NCBI RefSeq assembly: GCF_002013465.1
Contig: NZ_MAFC01000008.1
Location: forward strand, 248,001 to 312,000
Reading direction: 5' to 3'
DNA: 64,000 nucleotides
Source: Mycobacterium sp. D16R12
GTDB taxonomy: Bacteria; Actinomycetota; Actinomycetes; Mycobacteriales; Mycobacteriaceae
A program made the position numbers and the translations under genes. Positions within the stretch are counted from its first letter, which is position 1. The number at the start of each line of letters is the position of its first letter. Of this stretch, positions 1-8,659 are shown in pieces. The notes below the pieces were generated by a model that searched no databases, had not been told where the DNA came from, and saw only the letters and a program-made list of their open reading frames with translations.

Positions 1-682
1 ACCCCGACGGGACAACCGTGTTACCGCGCAGCTGCCACACGCCGTGGACAGCCGTAAGAGACCCGGCCTCGACAGCCCCTTCCACCAGATGCCGAAGGAA
101 GAGCGGATTGCCACCGGATGACTCCCACATAACGTCGGCGCTCAGCCCTTCGAGCGCTCCACCGAGCACCGATTCGACGAGGGCGACGCTCTGTTCCTTG
201 GTGAACGCCTCAAGTTCGAACCGGCGCAGGTAGTCGTCTTTCCACAATGCGGTGACCGCATCCGGAACGGGCTCGCCGCTACGCACGGTAGCCACCAGTC
301 GGCAGGCATGGCCGACGGCGATCTGATGCAGCAAGGTCGCCGACAGGTCATCCAGCAGGTGCGCGTCGTCGATTCCGATAATCGGATGTGGCGTTGCGAC
401 AATGGATTCCCGCGCCGCGGCGATGAGTGCGGCCGGATCACGCGATCCGGTCGTCTGTATCCAATGGGCGAACACGCCCAGCGGAATGCTCCGCGACGAC
501 TCGGTGCATGCCACCCAGCGAACCTGGCATTCCAACGAGTCGGTGACCGTACGCGCGAGGGTTGTCTTGCCGACCCCGGCGGAGCCGACCAACACCACCC
601 CACACGACACATCGTCCGCCAGCGTTGAGCGGACGGCCTCGAATTCAGTTGGGCGGTCGAGCAACTGCCAGCTCCCCGACAT
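1..682 (-). CDS. P-loop (AAA/LuxR-LAL type) transcriptional regulator, N-terminal part, cut by window edge
   Basis: The frame opens at an ATG at 682 and runs off the left edge, so about 227 N-terminal residues are visible. A Walker A motif GSAGVGKTTL lies near residues 33-42 and a Walker B-like IIGIDDAHLL near residue 110. This is the ATPase domain arrangement of large mycobacterial LuxR/LAL regulators, which carry a LuxR HTH at the far C-terminus; that end is outside the window, so the DNA-binding domain is inferred. The gene follows the mini-catalase on the same strand after a 103-bp gap, and is a positional candidate for regulating the accessory block. Confidence 0.75.
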   Translation of the reverse strand, partial: MSGSWQLLDRPTEFEAVRSTLADDVSCGVVLVGSAGVGKTTLARTVTDSLECQVRWVACTESSRSIPLGVFAHWIQTTGSRDPAALIAAARESIVATPHPIIGIDDAHLLDDLSATLLHQIAVGHACRLVATVRSGEPVPDAVTALWKDDYLRRFELEAFTKEQSVALVESVLGGALEGLSADVMWESSGGNPLFLRHLVEGAVEAGSLTAVHGVWQLRGNTVVPSG

Positions 683-785
683 GGAATGAGATTCTAGATC
701 GCGATACCGATTTGCGTGGGCCAGTCCGCCGGACGACTTCTCCTGCGCGGCGGATTTGGTGATCGTAGGTGTCATCGCAACCATC

Positions 786-1910
786 TCAGTCCGGCAGATC
801 CTCGACCCCGGCAGGCTCCATCCGCGACACCCCGTTCTTCTCATGCCGAAAGTTGCTGGACGCCTCGTAGACTCGGAGTTTGAGCCGATTGATCGATCCC
901 AGTGGGCGATGCGCGGCCAGGGCGCGCCAGGAGTTGAAGGACAGCACGTCGTCGCCAAATACCTGCCGCTCGGTGCTATATGAATCTTGCACGGGGAAGA
1001 CGATTTTGGCGATTGCCCGGTGTGGCGAGTCCGCCTCTGGCCACGCGACGGTGGCATCCTCGAGCGGCATGGTCTTGGCATCGGTGCACAGCTGCGCCCT
1101 CAACTCGTACTCAGCGCTGTTGTGCCGGAAGAACTCTGCGACCAAGTGGCGGAGCTCGTCGTCGGCAATGGGCTCCGGCAGCAGTACCCCCTCAAGGTCC
1201 CGCACCGACTGTGACAGGGGTACGTAGCTCAGCTTGGCCACGTACTCTCCGTACCGTAGCGGCGCCGAGGAGTAGAAGGTGTCGCCAAGGATATGCGTGT
1301 TGGGACGCACGAACACGGCTACCGATTCCGGTAGTGAGAGTCCCACGCGTGGAAGAAATTTCGCCACCCCGCCAAGAAGGTTGCTACCCAGCCTGAGCGC
1401 GGTGTCCGGTAGACGCGCCAGCAACCATGCCGTCGGCATTCCCCGCCGAAGATATGCCTTGGCGCCCGCGAAGAGGAACTCGCGATGGGTGACCAGGACG
1501 AAATCCTGGGTGGTGGCCTCGTCATCCGGGAGAGTGCGCGCACCGTCGACGCCCAGCACCTTGATACCCAGGCCCCGCACGCCCCGAATCCGGTCGCTGC
1601 GCAGCAGACCGGAGGTCGTAGACAACCTCGAGATGACCGGGTATCTACCGGGAGTCGCGAACATGCCCTGGCGTAGGTGCGGCGGTAAGTCCGGATAGAC
1701 CGTCAGCTCACCGCGCAAGATGCCGTGACTCTTGGCGTGCGCATCGCGGACGGCATGCCGATACTTCCGGAAGGCCCGTTCGTTGTTCGTGTGCAACACC
1801 TTGATGATCTTGTCGATGGCTTCCTCCTCGCCGGGCGGAGCCGTATTCATGTCCTCGTTGTACCGAAGGTAGGTATGCGTCGCGTCGAGTGGTCGCTCCG
1901 TGGTGCCCAT
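786..1910 (-). CDS. Catalase-fold mini-catalase / allene-oxide-synthase-like haem protein
   Basis: A catalase-superfamily protein of about 374 aa, shorter than true catalases. RDAHAKSHG (His about residue 58) matches the distal-His motif RVVHAKG of catalases, followed by a RLSTTSG segment. LRYGEYVAKLSYVP holds the likely proximal tyrosinate ligand. Such mini-catalases include coral allene oxide synthase and M. avium MAP-2744c, which act on peroxides or fatty-acid hydroperoxides. The frame stays open upstream with ATGs at 2006 and 2098; I chose 1910 because GGGAGG lies 11 nt before it and family homology starts just after. It is divergent from the peroxidase gene, suggesting peroxide made by one is used by the other. 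Substrate unknown. Confidence 0.8.
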   Translation of the reverse strand: MGTTERPLDATHTYLRYNEDMNTAPPGEEEAIDKIIKVLHTNNERAFRKYRHAVRDAHAKSHGILRGELTVYPDLPPHLRQGMFATPGRYPVISRLSTTSGLLRSDRIRGVRGLGIKVLGVDGARTLPDDEATTQDFVLVTHREFLFAGAKAYLRRGMPTAWLLARLPDTALRLGSNLLGGVAKFLPRVGLSLPESVAVFVRPNTHILGDTFYSSAPLRYGEYVAKLSYVPLSQSVRDLEGVLLPEPIADDELRHLVAEFFRHNSAEYELRAQLCTDAKTMPLEDATVAWPEADSPHRAIAKIVFPVQDSYSTERQVFGDDVLSFNSWRALAAHRPLGSINRLKLRVYEASSNFRHEKNGVSRMEPAGVEDLPD

Positions 1911-2005
1911 CGCGGTCCAGTCCTCCCGTATTAGTGGTCCGAGACTGTCGATATCCGTCGGACACGGTGACTTGGTCAGTGTCGTGAAGGCCGGCGGCGC
2001 GCGCA

Positions 2006-2023
2006 TGAGTACACGACTACTCA
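2006..2023. promoter_or_regulatory. Palindrome TGAGTA-N6-TACTCA (site 1)
   Basis: Perfect 6-bp arms TGAGTA and TACTCA separated by CACGAC. It lies between the divergent mini-catalase and peroxidase starts, upstream of the chosen mini-catalase ATG. It is one of five similar sites in the window that approximate GAGTAGTCGACTACTC. A regulator binding site is inferred. Confidence 0.5.
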
Positions 2024-2104
2024 ATCCTGCGCCGCGACCGGGACCGATGCGAGTGAAATGACGAGGTATTCCCGGCGCGATCGGAAATCCGAATTTCATG
2101 GGAT

Positions 2105-2122
2105 CGAGTAGCTCAATACTCA
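2105..2122. promoter_or_regulatory. Palindrome CGAGTA-N6-TACTCA (site 2)
   Basis: Arms GAGTA and TACTC flank GCTCAA, 36 bp before the chosen peroxidase start. Its centre is 99 bp from site 1, in the same divergent control region. The inner six bases are less symmetric than at site 1. Confidence 0.45.
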
Positions 2123-2157
2123 CGTTCCAGGCCATCGGATTTGTCAGCATTGTCGGT

Positions 2158-3963
2158 ATGCCGAAAAAGGACAGACCTGCCACTTCGGCCGCCACTCTGG
2201 CGTCGTGGCTCGCGACACGAATCGATCGGTCGGTCGGATGGTCCCGGCTGCCGCCAGCGTTCGGTATCGCAGTACTCATCGGGCTACGCAACGCATTACG
2301 GGCCGACAATCTGTTCGACACGGGACGGGCGCCAGGCGGGTCACCGCCACCGGAGGAGACCGACTACCGCACTGCCCGAACATTGGATGGCACCTACAAC
2401 AACCTCGATAACCCGCTGATGGGTTCGGTGGGAAGCCGATTCGGGCGCAACACACCACTGGCACAGACCTTCCCGGAACCGCCCGGACAACTCCTGGACC
2501 CCAATCCCCGGCTGATCAGCCGCAGACTGCTGACCCGTGACCAGTTCATTCCGGCGACAACGCTGAACGTGCTGGCGGCGGCGTGGATCCAGTTCGAGGT
2601 CCACGACTGGTTCAGTCATAACACCGCCGAGTCCGAGCCCTGGGCCTTGCCGCTCGATGAGGACGATCCGTGGCCACAGCGACCGATGCAGATACGACGC
2701 ACCGCACCCGATCCCTGCCCCGACGCGTCGGGTCCCCCGACCTTCGTCACCCAGGACACCCACTGGTGGGACGGATCGCAGGTCTACGGTGGCACCCGGG
2801 CCATCGCCGATGCGCTGCGCTCCGGGACAGGAGGCACCCTGCGGCTGGACCCGCTCGGTCTGCCGCCGGCCGATATCGAAGAGCTGGCCAGCACATCCGA
2901 GACAACCGCCAACTTCTGGGTTGGTCTGGCCATCCTGCATTCGCTGTTCATGCGGGAACACAACGCGATCTGCGCGCACCTGGCGGCGAGCCACCCGGAA
3001 ATGTCCGATCAAGAGCTGTACGACAAGGCTCGCCTGGTCAACACCGCACTCATGGCGAAGATCCACACGATCGACTGGACCCCCGCGATTATTGGGCACC
3101 CCACCACGGTGTTCGCGATGCACACAAACTGGTCCGGCATTCTCGGTGAGCGCTTGAGCAAGCTGTTTCGCCGTCAGCCCCACAATGCTCTGCTGCGCGG
3201 CATCCCCGGCTCACCGACCAGTTTGCACAATGTGCCTTATTCGCTGACCGAGGAATTTGTCGCGCTGTACCGGATGCATCCGCTCATCCCCGATCATTTC
3301 GTGCTCCGGTCGTCATCCGACGACTCCGTGCTCGCCGAGCATGAATTGCCCGATCTTGCCGTTCAACATGTGCGGACCCGGTTCAGCGAGACGCCGATAG
3401 AGAACATCATCTATTCGTTCGGCCGTGCCAACCCGGGCGCACTGACCCTGCATAACTTCCCGCAGCATCTGCAGCGTCTGGAGCGACCGGACGGATCGAT
3501 CCTGGATCTCGCCGCCATCGACGTGCTTCGGATCCGCGAGCGGGGGGTCCCCCGCTACAACCAGTTCCGGCGGATGCTGCGTCTGCGGCCGGCATCCTCC
3601 TTTACCGACCTCACCGATGACCCGGCGGTGGCCCAAGAACTCGCCGCGATATACGGCGACGTGGAGCGCGTAGACCTGATGGTCGGACTGTACGCAGAGC
3701 CCAAACCGAGAGGATTTGGGTTCAGCGACACAGCTTTCCGGATCTTCGTGCTGATGGCGTCCCGGCGGCTGGAGGCCGACAGATTCTTCACCACCGATTT
3801 CCGGCCCGAGATCTACACCCCGGAAGGCATTGCATGGGTCAGGGACAACACGATGCGCACGGTCCTACTCCGACACTTCCCATCCTTGGAGTCCGCGCTG
3901 ACCGGCGTAGCCAATCCCTTTGCACCCTGGGCACACGCATCGGCCAGCGGGCCGACCAAGTAG
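2158..3963 (+). CDS. Haem peroxidase / cyclooxygenase-alpha-dioxygenase-like protein
   Basis: About 601 aa of the animal haem peroxidase superfamily. EVHDWF carries the distal His (about 149). EFVALYRMHPLIPD carries a Tyr (371) three residues before the proximal His (374), the same Tyr-x-x-His spacing as the catalytic tyrosine and haem His of cyclooxygenases and plant alpha-dioxygenases. That favours fatty-acid oxygenation over simple peroxidase activity, though this is inference. The frame is open from an ATG at 2098; 2158 (MPKKDRP) is preferred because it clears palindrome site 2. No signal peptide is evident. Divergent from the mini-catalase and 80 bp before the subtilisin-like gene. Confidence 0.82.
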   Translation: MPKKDRPATSAATLASWLATRIDRSVGWSRLPPAFGIAVLIGLRNALRADNLFDTGRAPGGSPPPEETDYRTARTLDGTYNNLDNPLMGSVGSRFGRNTPLAQTFPEPPGQLLDPNPRLISRRLLTRDQFIPATTLNVLAAAWIQFEVHDWFSHNTAESEPWALPLDEDDPWPQRPMQIRRTAPDPCPDASGPPTFVTQDTHWWDGSQVYGGTRAIADALRSGTGGTLRLDPLGLPPADIEELASTSETTANFWVGLAILHSLFMREHNAICAHLAASHPEMSDQELYDKARLVNTALMAKIHTIDWTPAIIGHPTTVFAMHTNWSGILGERLSKLFRRQPHNALLRGIPGSPTSLHNVPYSLTEEFVALYRMHPLIPDHFVLRSSSDDSVLAEHELPDLAVQHVRTRFSETPIENIIYSFGRANPGALTLHNFPQHLQRLERPDGSILDLAAIDVLRIRERGVPRYNQFRRMLRLRPASSFTDLTDDPAVAQELAAIYGDVERVDLMVGLYAEPKPRGFGFSDTAFRIFVLMASRRLEADRFFTTDFRPEIYTPEGIAWVRDNTMRTVLLRHFPSLESALTGVANPFAPWAHASASGPTK

Positions 3964-3974
3964 TCGAATACTCA
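3958..3974. promoter_or_regulatory. Palindrome AAGTA-N6-TACTC (site 3)
   Basis: AGTA-GTCGAA-TACT spans the peroxidase stop codon and lies about 70 bp before the start of the protease run. Its core differs from the ideal palindrome GAGTAGTCGACTACTC at two positions. Suggests control of the downstream protease genes. Confidence 0.45.
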
Positions 3975-4043
3975 TGACCGACAAGGACGTTTGGGTTCAC
4001 AATCGTCAAATGAGCCCCACTGGATTGATGCCCGCGGTGCGCG

Positions 4044-5570
4044 ATGACTAGCCCCCAGCCGCGCGGGCCCAAGCGACCATCGGTCATCAGTCCGATGCTT
4101 CTCGCCGATCAGCAGAAAGCACCGCCGGCCGAGGCCAAGGCATTGGTCACCGACGATGACGATCGTCGGACAGTTCTGGTTGAACTCCTCATCGGCGCCG
4201 GTATCGATCCCGACGATGTTCGGGACCAGTTCTTGCACATGTTCCATCGGGTGCTGCACAACGAGCCGCCTCCGCCCAAGCCCGTCGGCCGCCACTATGT
4301 GCGATGCCAGCTCACCCCCGAGGAAATGCAGCGGCTGGTCCGCGGCGGCTCCAAGTCCGCCGACACCAAGAGCGCGCAACAGGCACTGCAACTGATCCGG
4401 CGGATCTGGCCGGATCTGGTGGTCGAGGCGCACCTGGACCGGTCGCTCACCACAATCAAGGCCGATGCCGCGGTCCGCACCTACGGTTCCGGCGGCACCG
4501 GGGTCGTCTGGGCAGTGCTGGATTCGGGAATCGATGCCGAACACCCCCATTTCGCCGCCAACGGCACGCTCACCGCAGACTCGGTGAAATCCCTGCATCG
4601 GGATTTCACCCTGTCGCCGGATGCTTCGAAGGGTCCGCTCGTCGATATCTACGGACACGGCACCCACGTCGCAGGCATCATCGCAGGCCAATCTCCCGCA
4701 GACCCGAAGCTCATCCGGATCGCATCCACCCAACCGACCGCCGAGGGGCTGCCGGCGTGGGTTCCACGCGAACTGCCGCAGGGCTCACGCCTGTCCGGGG
4801 TAGCGCCGCACGCCAACCTGGTGAGCCTCAAGGTTCTCGATGACACCGGCAAAACGCTGTCCAGCGTAATCATCGATGCCTTGAACTATGTGCGTGAGAT
4901 CAACAGCTACGGCAACGACCTGCAGATTCACGGCGTGAACCTCTCCCTCGGATGTGGTTGGATGCCAAGGGATTACGCGGCCGGACAAAGCCCATTGTGC
5001 CGCGAGCTCGATCTGCTCACCGGGGCAGGCGTGGTGTGTGTCGTCAGTGCGGGAAATCTGGGCGCGGGTACGGCGGCTGCCGGTGTGGGCGCCGCCATCG
5101 TGGGAGCAACGGCCGATATCTACGGGCAGCTATCCACCATCACCGACCCCGGCAATGCCGCCACCGCCATCACCGTTGGCTCCGTCCATCGGTACCGCCC
5201 GCACACCAGCGGCGTCACCTTCGACTCCTCCAAGGGGCCCACTCTCGACGGCCGACGCAAACCCGATCTGGTTGCCCCCGGCGAACGGATAACCTCCGCG
5301 GCAACCGGTCTCATGGCCGAGGGCATCGACCTGTTGAGCGACGACGGGACGGAGGGAGCGGCCAACTACATTGAAGACAGCGGAACGTCGATGGCCGCCG
5401 CACACGTCTCAGGCGCGATCGCCGCGTTCCTATCGGCCCGCACCGAATTCGTGGGCAAACCCCAAGAGGTCAAGGAAATCTTCCTGAAGTCGGCCGTCGA
5501 CCTCGGGCGCCACGAGTTCTTTCAAGGTGCCGGGCTCGTCGACCTGATGCGCGCGCTGTCCAACACCTAA
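4044..5570 (+). CDS. Subtilisin-like (S8) serine protease
   Basis: 508 aa with a complete S8 triad: AVLDSGID (Asp160), GHGTHVAGI (His205) and SGTSMAAAHVSG (Ser449). The 145-residue N-terminal part has no signal peptide or TM segment and may be a prodomain-like or interaction region. This is unusual, because most mycobacterial subtilases (mycosins) are exported and membrane-anchored. It starts the run protease / alpha-beta hydrolase / trypsin-fold protease / small protein, spaced 16-125 bp apart. Palindrome site 3 lies upstream. Target unknown; activity is likely from the intact triad. Confidence 0.9.
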   Translation: MTSPQPRGPKRPSVISPMLLADQQKAPPAEAKALVTDDDDRRTVLVELLIGAGIDPDDVRDQFLHMFHRVLHNEPPPPKPVGRHYVRCQLTPEEMQRLVRGGSKSADTKSAQQALQLIRRIWPDLVVEAHLDRSLTTIKADAAVRTYGSGGTGVVWAVLDSGIDAEHPHFAANGTLTADSVKSLHRDFTLSPDASKGPLVDIYGHGTHVAGIIAGQSPADPKLIRIASTQPTAEGLPAWVPRELPQGSRLSGVAPHANLVSLKVLDDTGKTLSSVIIDALNYVREINSYGNDLQIHGVNLSLGCGWMPRDYAAGQSPLCRELDLLTGAGVVCVVSAGNLGAGTAAAGVGAAIVGATADIYGQLSTITDPGNAATAITVGSVHRYRPHTSGVTFDSSKGPTLDGRRKPDLVAPGERITSAATGLMAEGIDLLSDDGTEGAANYIEDSGTSMAAAHVSGAIAAFLSARTEFVGKPQEVKEIFLKSAVDLGRHEFFQGAGLVDLMRALSNT

Positions 5571-5586
5571 AACGAGTGAGGCCATC

Positions 5587-6858
5587 ATGACAACGACGGT
5601 AACGATTAGCGGATTGCCCTACTACGAACCGGATTTCAATGCCGACGGTTCGCTCAACGATGCCACCGGCGACGGCGACGGCGGCTTAACCGCAGCCGTG
5701 GCGGCGGGGGGTATCACCGAGCTGTTCGTGATGTCACACGGCTGGAACAACAGCGTGGACTCGGCCCGCAAGCTGTACGCCGCGATGTTCTCGCTGATCG
5801 CCGACCAGCTCGGTGCCGACACGGCAGGTGTGGCCGTGGTGGGGATCAACTGGCCGTCGGTGCTGTTACCCGACGATGATCCAGACTCTGCGCCTCCGGT
5901 CCCGTCGACGGGCGCACAGCTGGCCGCGGCATTGGCGCCGCGTTTCCCAGGCCGGACAGAACAACTCACGACGATGGGCGAGCTGCTCGACCAGAAACCG
6001 CAACAGCCGGGCAAGCTTATCGAGTTCCATCAATTGGCCACTTCTCTGGTGACCACGAAGCCGCAGTCGGAAGAGGACAGCGGAGAGTCGGCCATCGCGG
6101 ACAGCGACGCCATCGCGGTGTTCGGACACGCTGCGGCCATGGCGCCAAAATCCACGAGTGCCGCCCAGGGACTGGGCAATCCGTTCACCGCACTGTGGTC
6201 CGGCGCGCGCGAGATACTGCGCACGATGAGCTACTACGAGATGAAGAACCGCGCAGGTGTCGTCGGTGAGCGCGGCCTGGGCCCGCTACTGGGGGCACTG
6301 TCCGGGCCCGACGGCCCGCCGCGCATTCACCTCATCGGGCACAGTTTCGGTGCTCGACTGGTCTCCTACGCACTGGCCGGGTTGCCGAGCGCGGGCACAA
6401 GCCCGGTCAAGTCCCTCACATTGGTCCAGGGCGCCTTCTCGCACTTCACCTTTAACCGCGTGCTGCCCTTCGACGCGAGCCGCGGCGGCGGGCTCGCCGG
6501 GCTCGAAGAGCGGGTCGACGGGCCCTTACTCTCCACGTTCACCGCCGCCGACCGCGCAGTCGGGTGGTGGTATCCGGCCGCCAGCATGCTTGCCCGGCAG
6601 GACAGTCAATCTGTAGAGGATCTTGGGTTCCGCTGGGGTGCAATGGGTCACGATGGGTACCAGCAGAACCCGGCCGCGGCCACCCTTCCTATGACGGAGG
6701 CCGGTAAACCCTACGAGTTCGAGCGGGGGCACTTCTACCGGCTCGATGCCAACGCGGTCATCGACGATGCCAGCCAGTCCGAATTCAGTGGTGCGCACAG
6801 CGATATCAAGCACCCCGAGGTGGCGTGGGCGATCGTCGCCGCCGCCCGCACCACCTAA
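5587..6858 (+). CDS. Alpha/beta-hydrolase-fold protein with GHSFG motif
   Basis: 423 aa. LIGHSFGARLVSYALAG gives a nucleophile elbow (Ser253), and SHGWNNSVDSARKLYAAM near residue 50 resembles the oxyanion-side strand of lipase/esterase folds, so an esterase or lipase-like fold is likely. An acid and a terminal His (GHFYRLDANAVIDD or SGAHSDIKHPEVAW) are candidates, not proven. No signal peptide. It follows the S8 protease by 16 bp with an appropriate RBS region (GAGTGAGG), so it is probably cotranscribed. Biological substrate not recognisable from sequence. Confidence 0.75.
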   Translation: MTTTVTISGLPYYEPDFNADGSLNDATGDGDGGLTAAVAAGGITELFVMSHGWNNSVDSARKLYAAMFSLIADQLGADTAGVAVVGINWPSVLLPDDDPDSAPPVPSTGAQLAAALAPRFPGRTEQLTTMGELLDQKPQQPGKLIEFHQLATSLVTTKPQSEEDSGESAIADSDAIAVFGHAAAMAPKSTSAAQGLGNPFTALWSGAREILRTMSYYEMKNRAGVVGERGLGPLLGALSGPDGPPRIHLIGHSFGARLVSYALAGLPSAGTSPVKSLTLVQGAFSHFTFNRVLPFDASRGGGLAGLEERVDGPLLSTFTAADRAVGWWYPAASMLARQDSQSVEDLGFRWGAMGHDGYQQNPAAATLPMTEAGKPYEFERGHFYRLDANAVIDDASQSEFSGAHSDIKHPEVAWAIVAAARTT

Positions 6859-6891
6859 CCGGACACGAAAATCATTCCTGCACTGTGAGAT

Positions 6892-6908
6892 CGAGTACCT
6901 GACTACGC
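6892..6908. promoter_or_regulatory. Imperfect palindrome GAGTA-N6-TACGC (site 4)
   Basis: GAGTA-CCTGAC-TACGC lies in the 125-bp gap before the trypsin-fold gene. It shares GAGTA and GACTAC with sites 1 and 5 but has a broken right arm, so it is the weakest member of the set. Confidence 0.3.
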
Positions 6909-6983
6909 GCGAACCGGGCCGCACATCGTTACACGATGAGCAGGTCCTAGCTCGAACCTCACGCACTATGCAAGGAGCCCACA

Positions 6984-7928
6984 ATGGCCACCGCCGTCAA
7001 GTCAACGAACCACAAACCGTCCGAGACCGAGTACGAAATTTCAGGGGCCGCCGGTGCGGCCGCGCTCACCGAACACGAATTACCCTCGGCACTAGCCGGT
7101 AACGCCGACACCGAGACCACGAACGCCGCAACGCAAGCGCAGGGTGAAGCGGCGGTAAGTGAACTGGGTTCGGTCGACGGGCTGACTACCGATGAGTCCG
7201 AGCTCGCACCCCTGGATGCCATCCTGGGTAGTTATCCCGAGTTGGCCAATAGTGCCGAAGTCGTCATCGGTACCGATGATCGCGTTCGGGTCGGCAACAC
7301 CACGACGTTCCCGTGGCGCGCTATCTGCCACCTGATCATCACCTCCGCCAACAACCGCACATATGTGGGGACCGGCTGGCTGATCGCTCCCCGCACCGTG
7401 ATGACCGCCGGGCACTGCGTCTACATGCATGCCGATGGCGGGTGGGTGCGCTCGATACAGGTGATCCCGGGGCGCAATGCCGGCGTCCGACCGTTCGGCA
7501 CCCAGGTGGGTACCGCATTCCGCAGTGTCACCGGTTGGACGCAGAGCCAGAATCGCGACAATGACTACGGCGCGATCATCCTGCCGCCGTCGTCACGTCC
7601 GGGCGATCAGACGGGCTACTTCGGTTTCGCAACGCGCAACGACGATTTCCTGAAGGCTGCGGCGCTGAACCTTTCCGGGTATCCCGGCGAGAAGAACGGT
7701 GAGCAGTGGTTCATGGCGCAGCGCGCCAAGGCGGTCTCCGATCGCGTCATCACCTACGACATCGACACGACGGGCGGTCAGAGCGGCTCACCGGTATGGG
7801 TGCTGCAGAACGGCAACCGTTACGGCGTCGGCGTCCACACCAATGGCGCCAACTCGGGCAACTCGGCCACCCGCATCAACAGCGCCGTCTTCAACAACAT
7901 GTCGACGTGGAAGAGTAACGGTATGTGA
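6984..7928 (+). CDS. Trypsin-fold serine protease, glutamyl-endopeptidase (V8)-like
   Basis: 314 aa. TAGHCV (His144), DNDYGAIIL (Asp) and GGQSGSPVW (Ser267) form a chymotrypsin-fold triad; GQSGSPVW resembles Bacillus/Streptomyces Glu-specific endopeptidases. The first 90 residues are acidic, Ala/Glu/Thr-rich and low in complexity, without a Sec or Tat signal, so this part may be a propeptide or a non-classical export signal. It follows the alpha/beta hydrolase by 125 bp, which holds the weak palindrome site 4 and an AAGGAG RBS just before the ATG. Probably works with the S8 protease; substrate unknown. Confidence 0.88.
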   Translation: MATAVKSTNHKPSETEYEISGAAGAAALTEHELPSALAGNADTETTNAATQAQGEAAVSELGSVDGLTTDESELAPLDAILGSYPELANSAEVVIGTDDRVRVGNTTTFPWRAICHLIITSANNRTYVGTGWLIAPRTVMTAGHCVYMHADGGWVRSIQVIPGRNAGVRPFGTQVGTAFRSVTGWTQSQNRDNDYGAIILPPSSRPGDQTGYFGFATRNDDFLKAAALNLSGYPGEKNGEQWFMAQRAKAVSDRVITYDIDTTGGQSGSPVWVLQNGNRYGVGVHTNGANSGNSATRINSAVFNNMSTWKSNGM

Positions 7929-7973
7929 CAAGGCATTTCAGGCAACCCGAGAAATCCGGACACTGGAGGATAC

Positions 7974-8216
7974 GTGGTCGGTATCTCATTCCGTGACCCC
8001 GCCGGGCGTCCCATGGCCGGTGCTGTGATCAGCATCGCCGCGGCGCCCGGCGAGGTCCACGATATTGCGATGGTCGCCGACGACTGGGGCGAGATAGTGA
8101 TCTCCGCACCTCTGGCCGGTGACTATCGATTTCTGGTGTCGCACACCGGAAAGACGTTTCACGCCACGGCGCATATCGCCGAGGGACAAGATCAACTCAC
8201 CGTAACCGCCAGCTAG
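7974..8216 (+). CDS. Small beta-rich protein, carboxypeptidase-regulatory/Ig-like
   Basis: 80 aa from a GTG preceded closely by GGAGGA. The sequence alternates beta-prone stretches and contains DPAGRPMAGAVISI and GDYRFLVSHTG, resembling the small transthyretin-like fold of carboxypeptidase regulatory domains, where a protein-interaction role is common. No signal peptide, no catalytic motif. It is the last gene of the protease run, 45 bp after the trypsin-fold protease, and could be an adaptor or inhibitor for it (inference). Family assignment is tentative. Confidence 0.6.
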   Translation: MVGISFRDPAGRPMAGAVISIAAAPGEVHDIAMVADDWGEIVISAPLAGDYRFLVSHTGKTFHATAHIAEGQDQLTVTAS

Positions 8217-8232
8217 ACCGCCCGGGCACGGA

Positions 8233-8484
8233 TCAGTGCGACGTCCGGCCCGAGATATCGCGCGCGGCCGGATAACAGCCGTGCAGCCCGCTGATGAGGC
8301 GATGCGCCTCATCAAGATCCTTCTGCATGGCGCGTAAGCGCCGATGATGCCGGGGTGCAGCGAGAGTCGCGTGGCGGTGAATCTGCCGCTCGGTCTTGGC
8401 GATTTGTTCAGACACGTGGTCCACATGCTCATAGAGCGAACGCAGCAGCACCCGAGCCTGCGCCACCGCCGCGTCTTCCGCCAT
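8233..8484 (-). CDS. Small hypothetical protein, alpha-helical
   Basis: 83 aa from ATG 8484; the frame continues upstream to a TTG at 8553. It is Arg/His/Ala-rich with heptad-like helices (LLRSLYEHVDHVSEQIAKTERQ in two short stretches), suggesting a coiled-coil. No recognised family. It is convergent with the protease run, ending 16 bp from the small beta-rich gene, and divergent from the PadR gene. A real gene is plausible but not certain. Confidence 0.45.
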   Translation of the reverse strand: MAEDAAVAQARVLLRSLYEHVDHVSEQIAKTERQIHRHATLAAPRHHRRLRAMQKDLDEAHRLISGLHGCYPAARDISGRTSH

Positions 8485-8597
8485 GCGGGCATGGTCGCAC
8501 CATTTGCTCGGCTGTTCGCGGCGGCGCAGGGTGGACCGGGAAATAGACCACAACAGGCGTAGTACCTTGTCAGCCCAATCGCCTGCCAGCCGTTGAC

Positions 8598-8640
8598 TTC
8601 GTAATAGTTTCGATATAACTTTCGTAATACTTTCGTAGGA
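8598..8640 (+). promoter_or_regulatory. Promoter and tandem TTTCG repeats before the PadR gene
   Basis: Four near-copies of (C)TTCGTAATA/TTTCGATATA occur at about 10-bp spacing (8598, 8608, 8620, 8631), between a possible -35 TTGACT at 8593 and the GGAG RBS. A TATAAC -10 candidate sits at 8614 inside the repeats. Helical-turn spacing suits a repressor binding one face of the DNA, so PadR autoregulation is inferred. Confidence 0.45.
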
Positions 8641-8659
8641 GAAGAGAGGGGGCTCTGAG

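Noticed and set aside
2341..3183. 280-aa minus-strand frame inside the peroxidase gene
   Set aside because: The plus-strand peroxidase motifs are clear and this frame has none.
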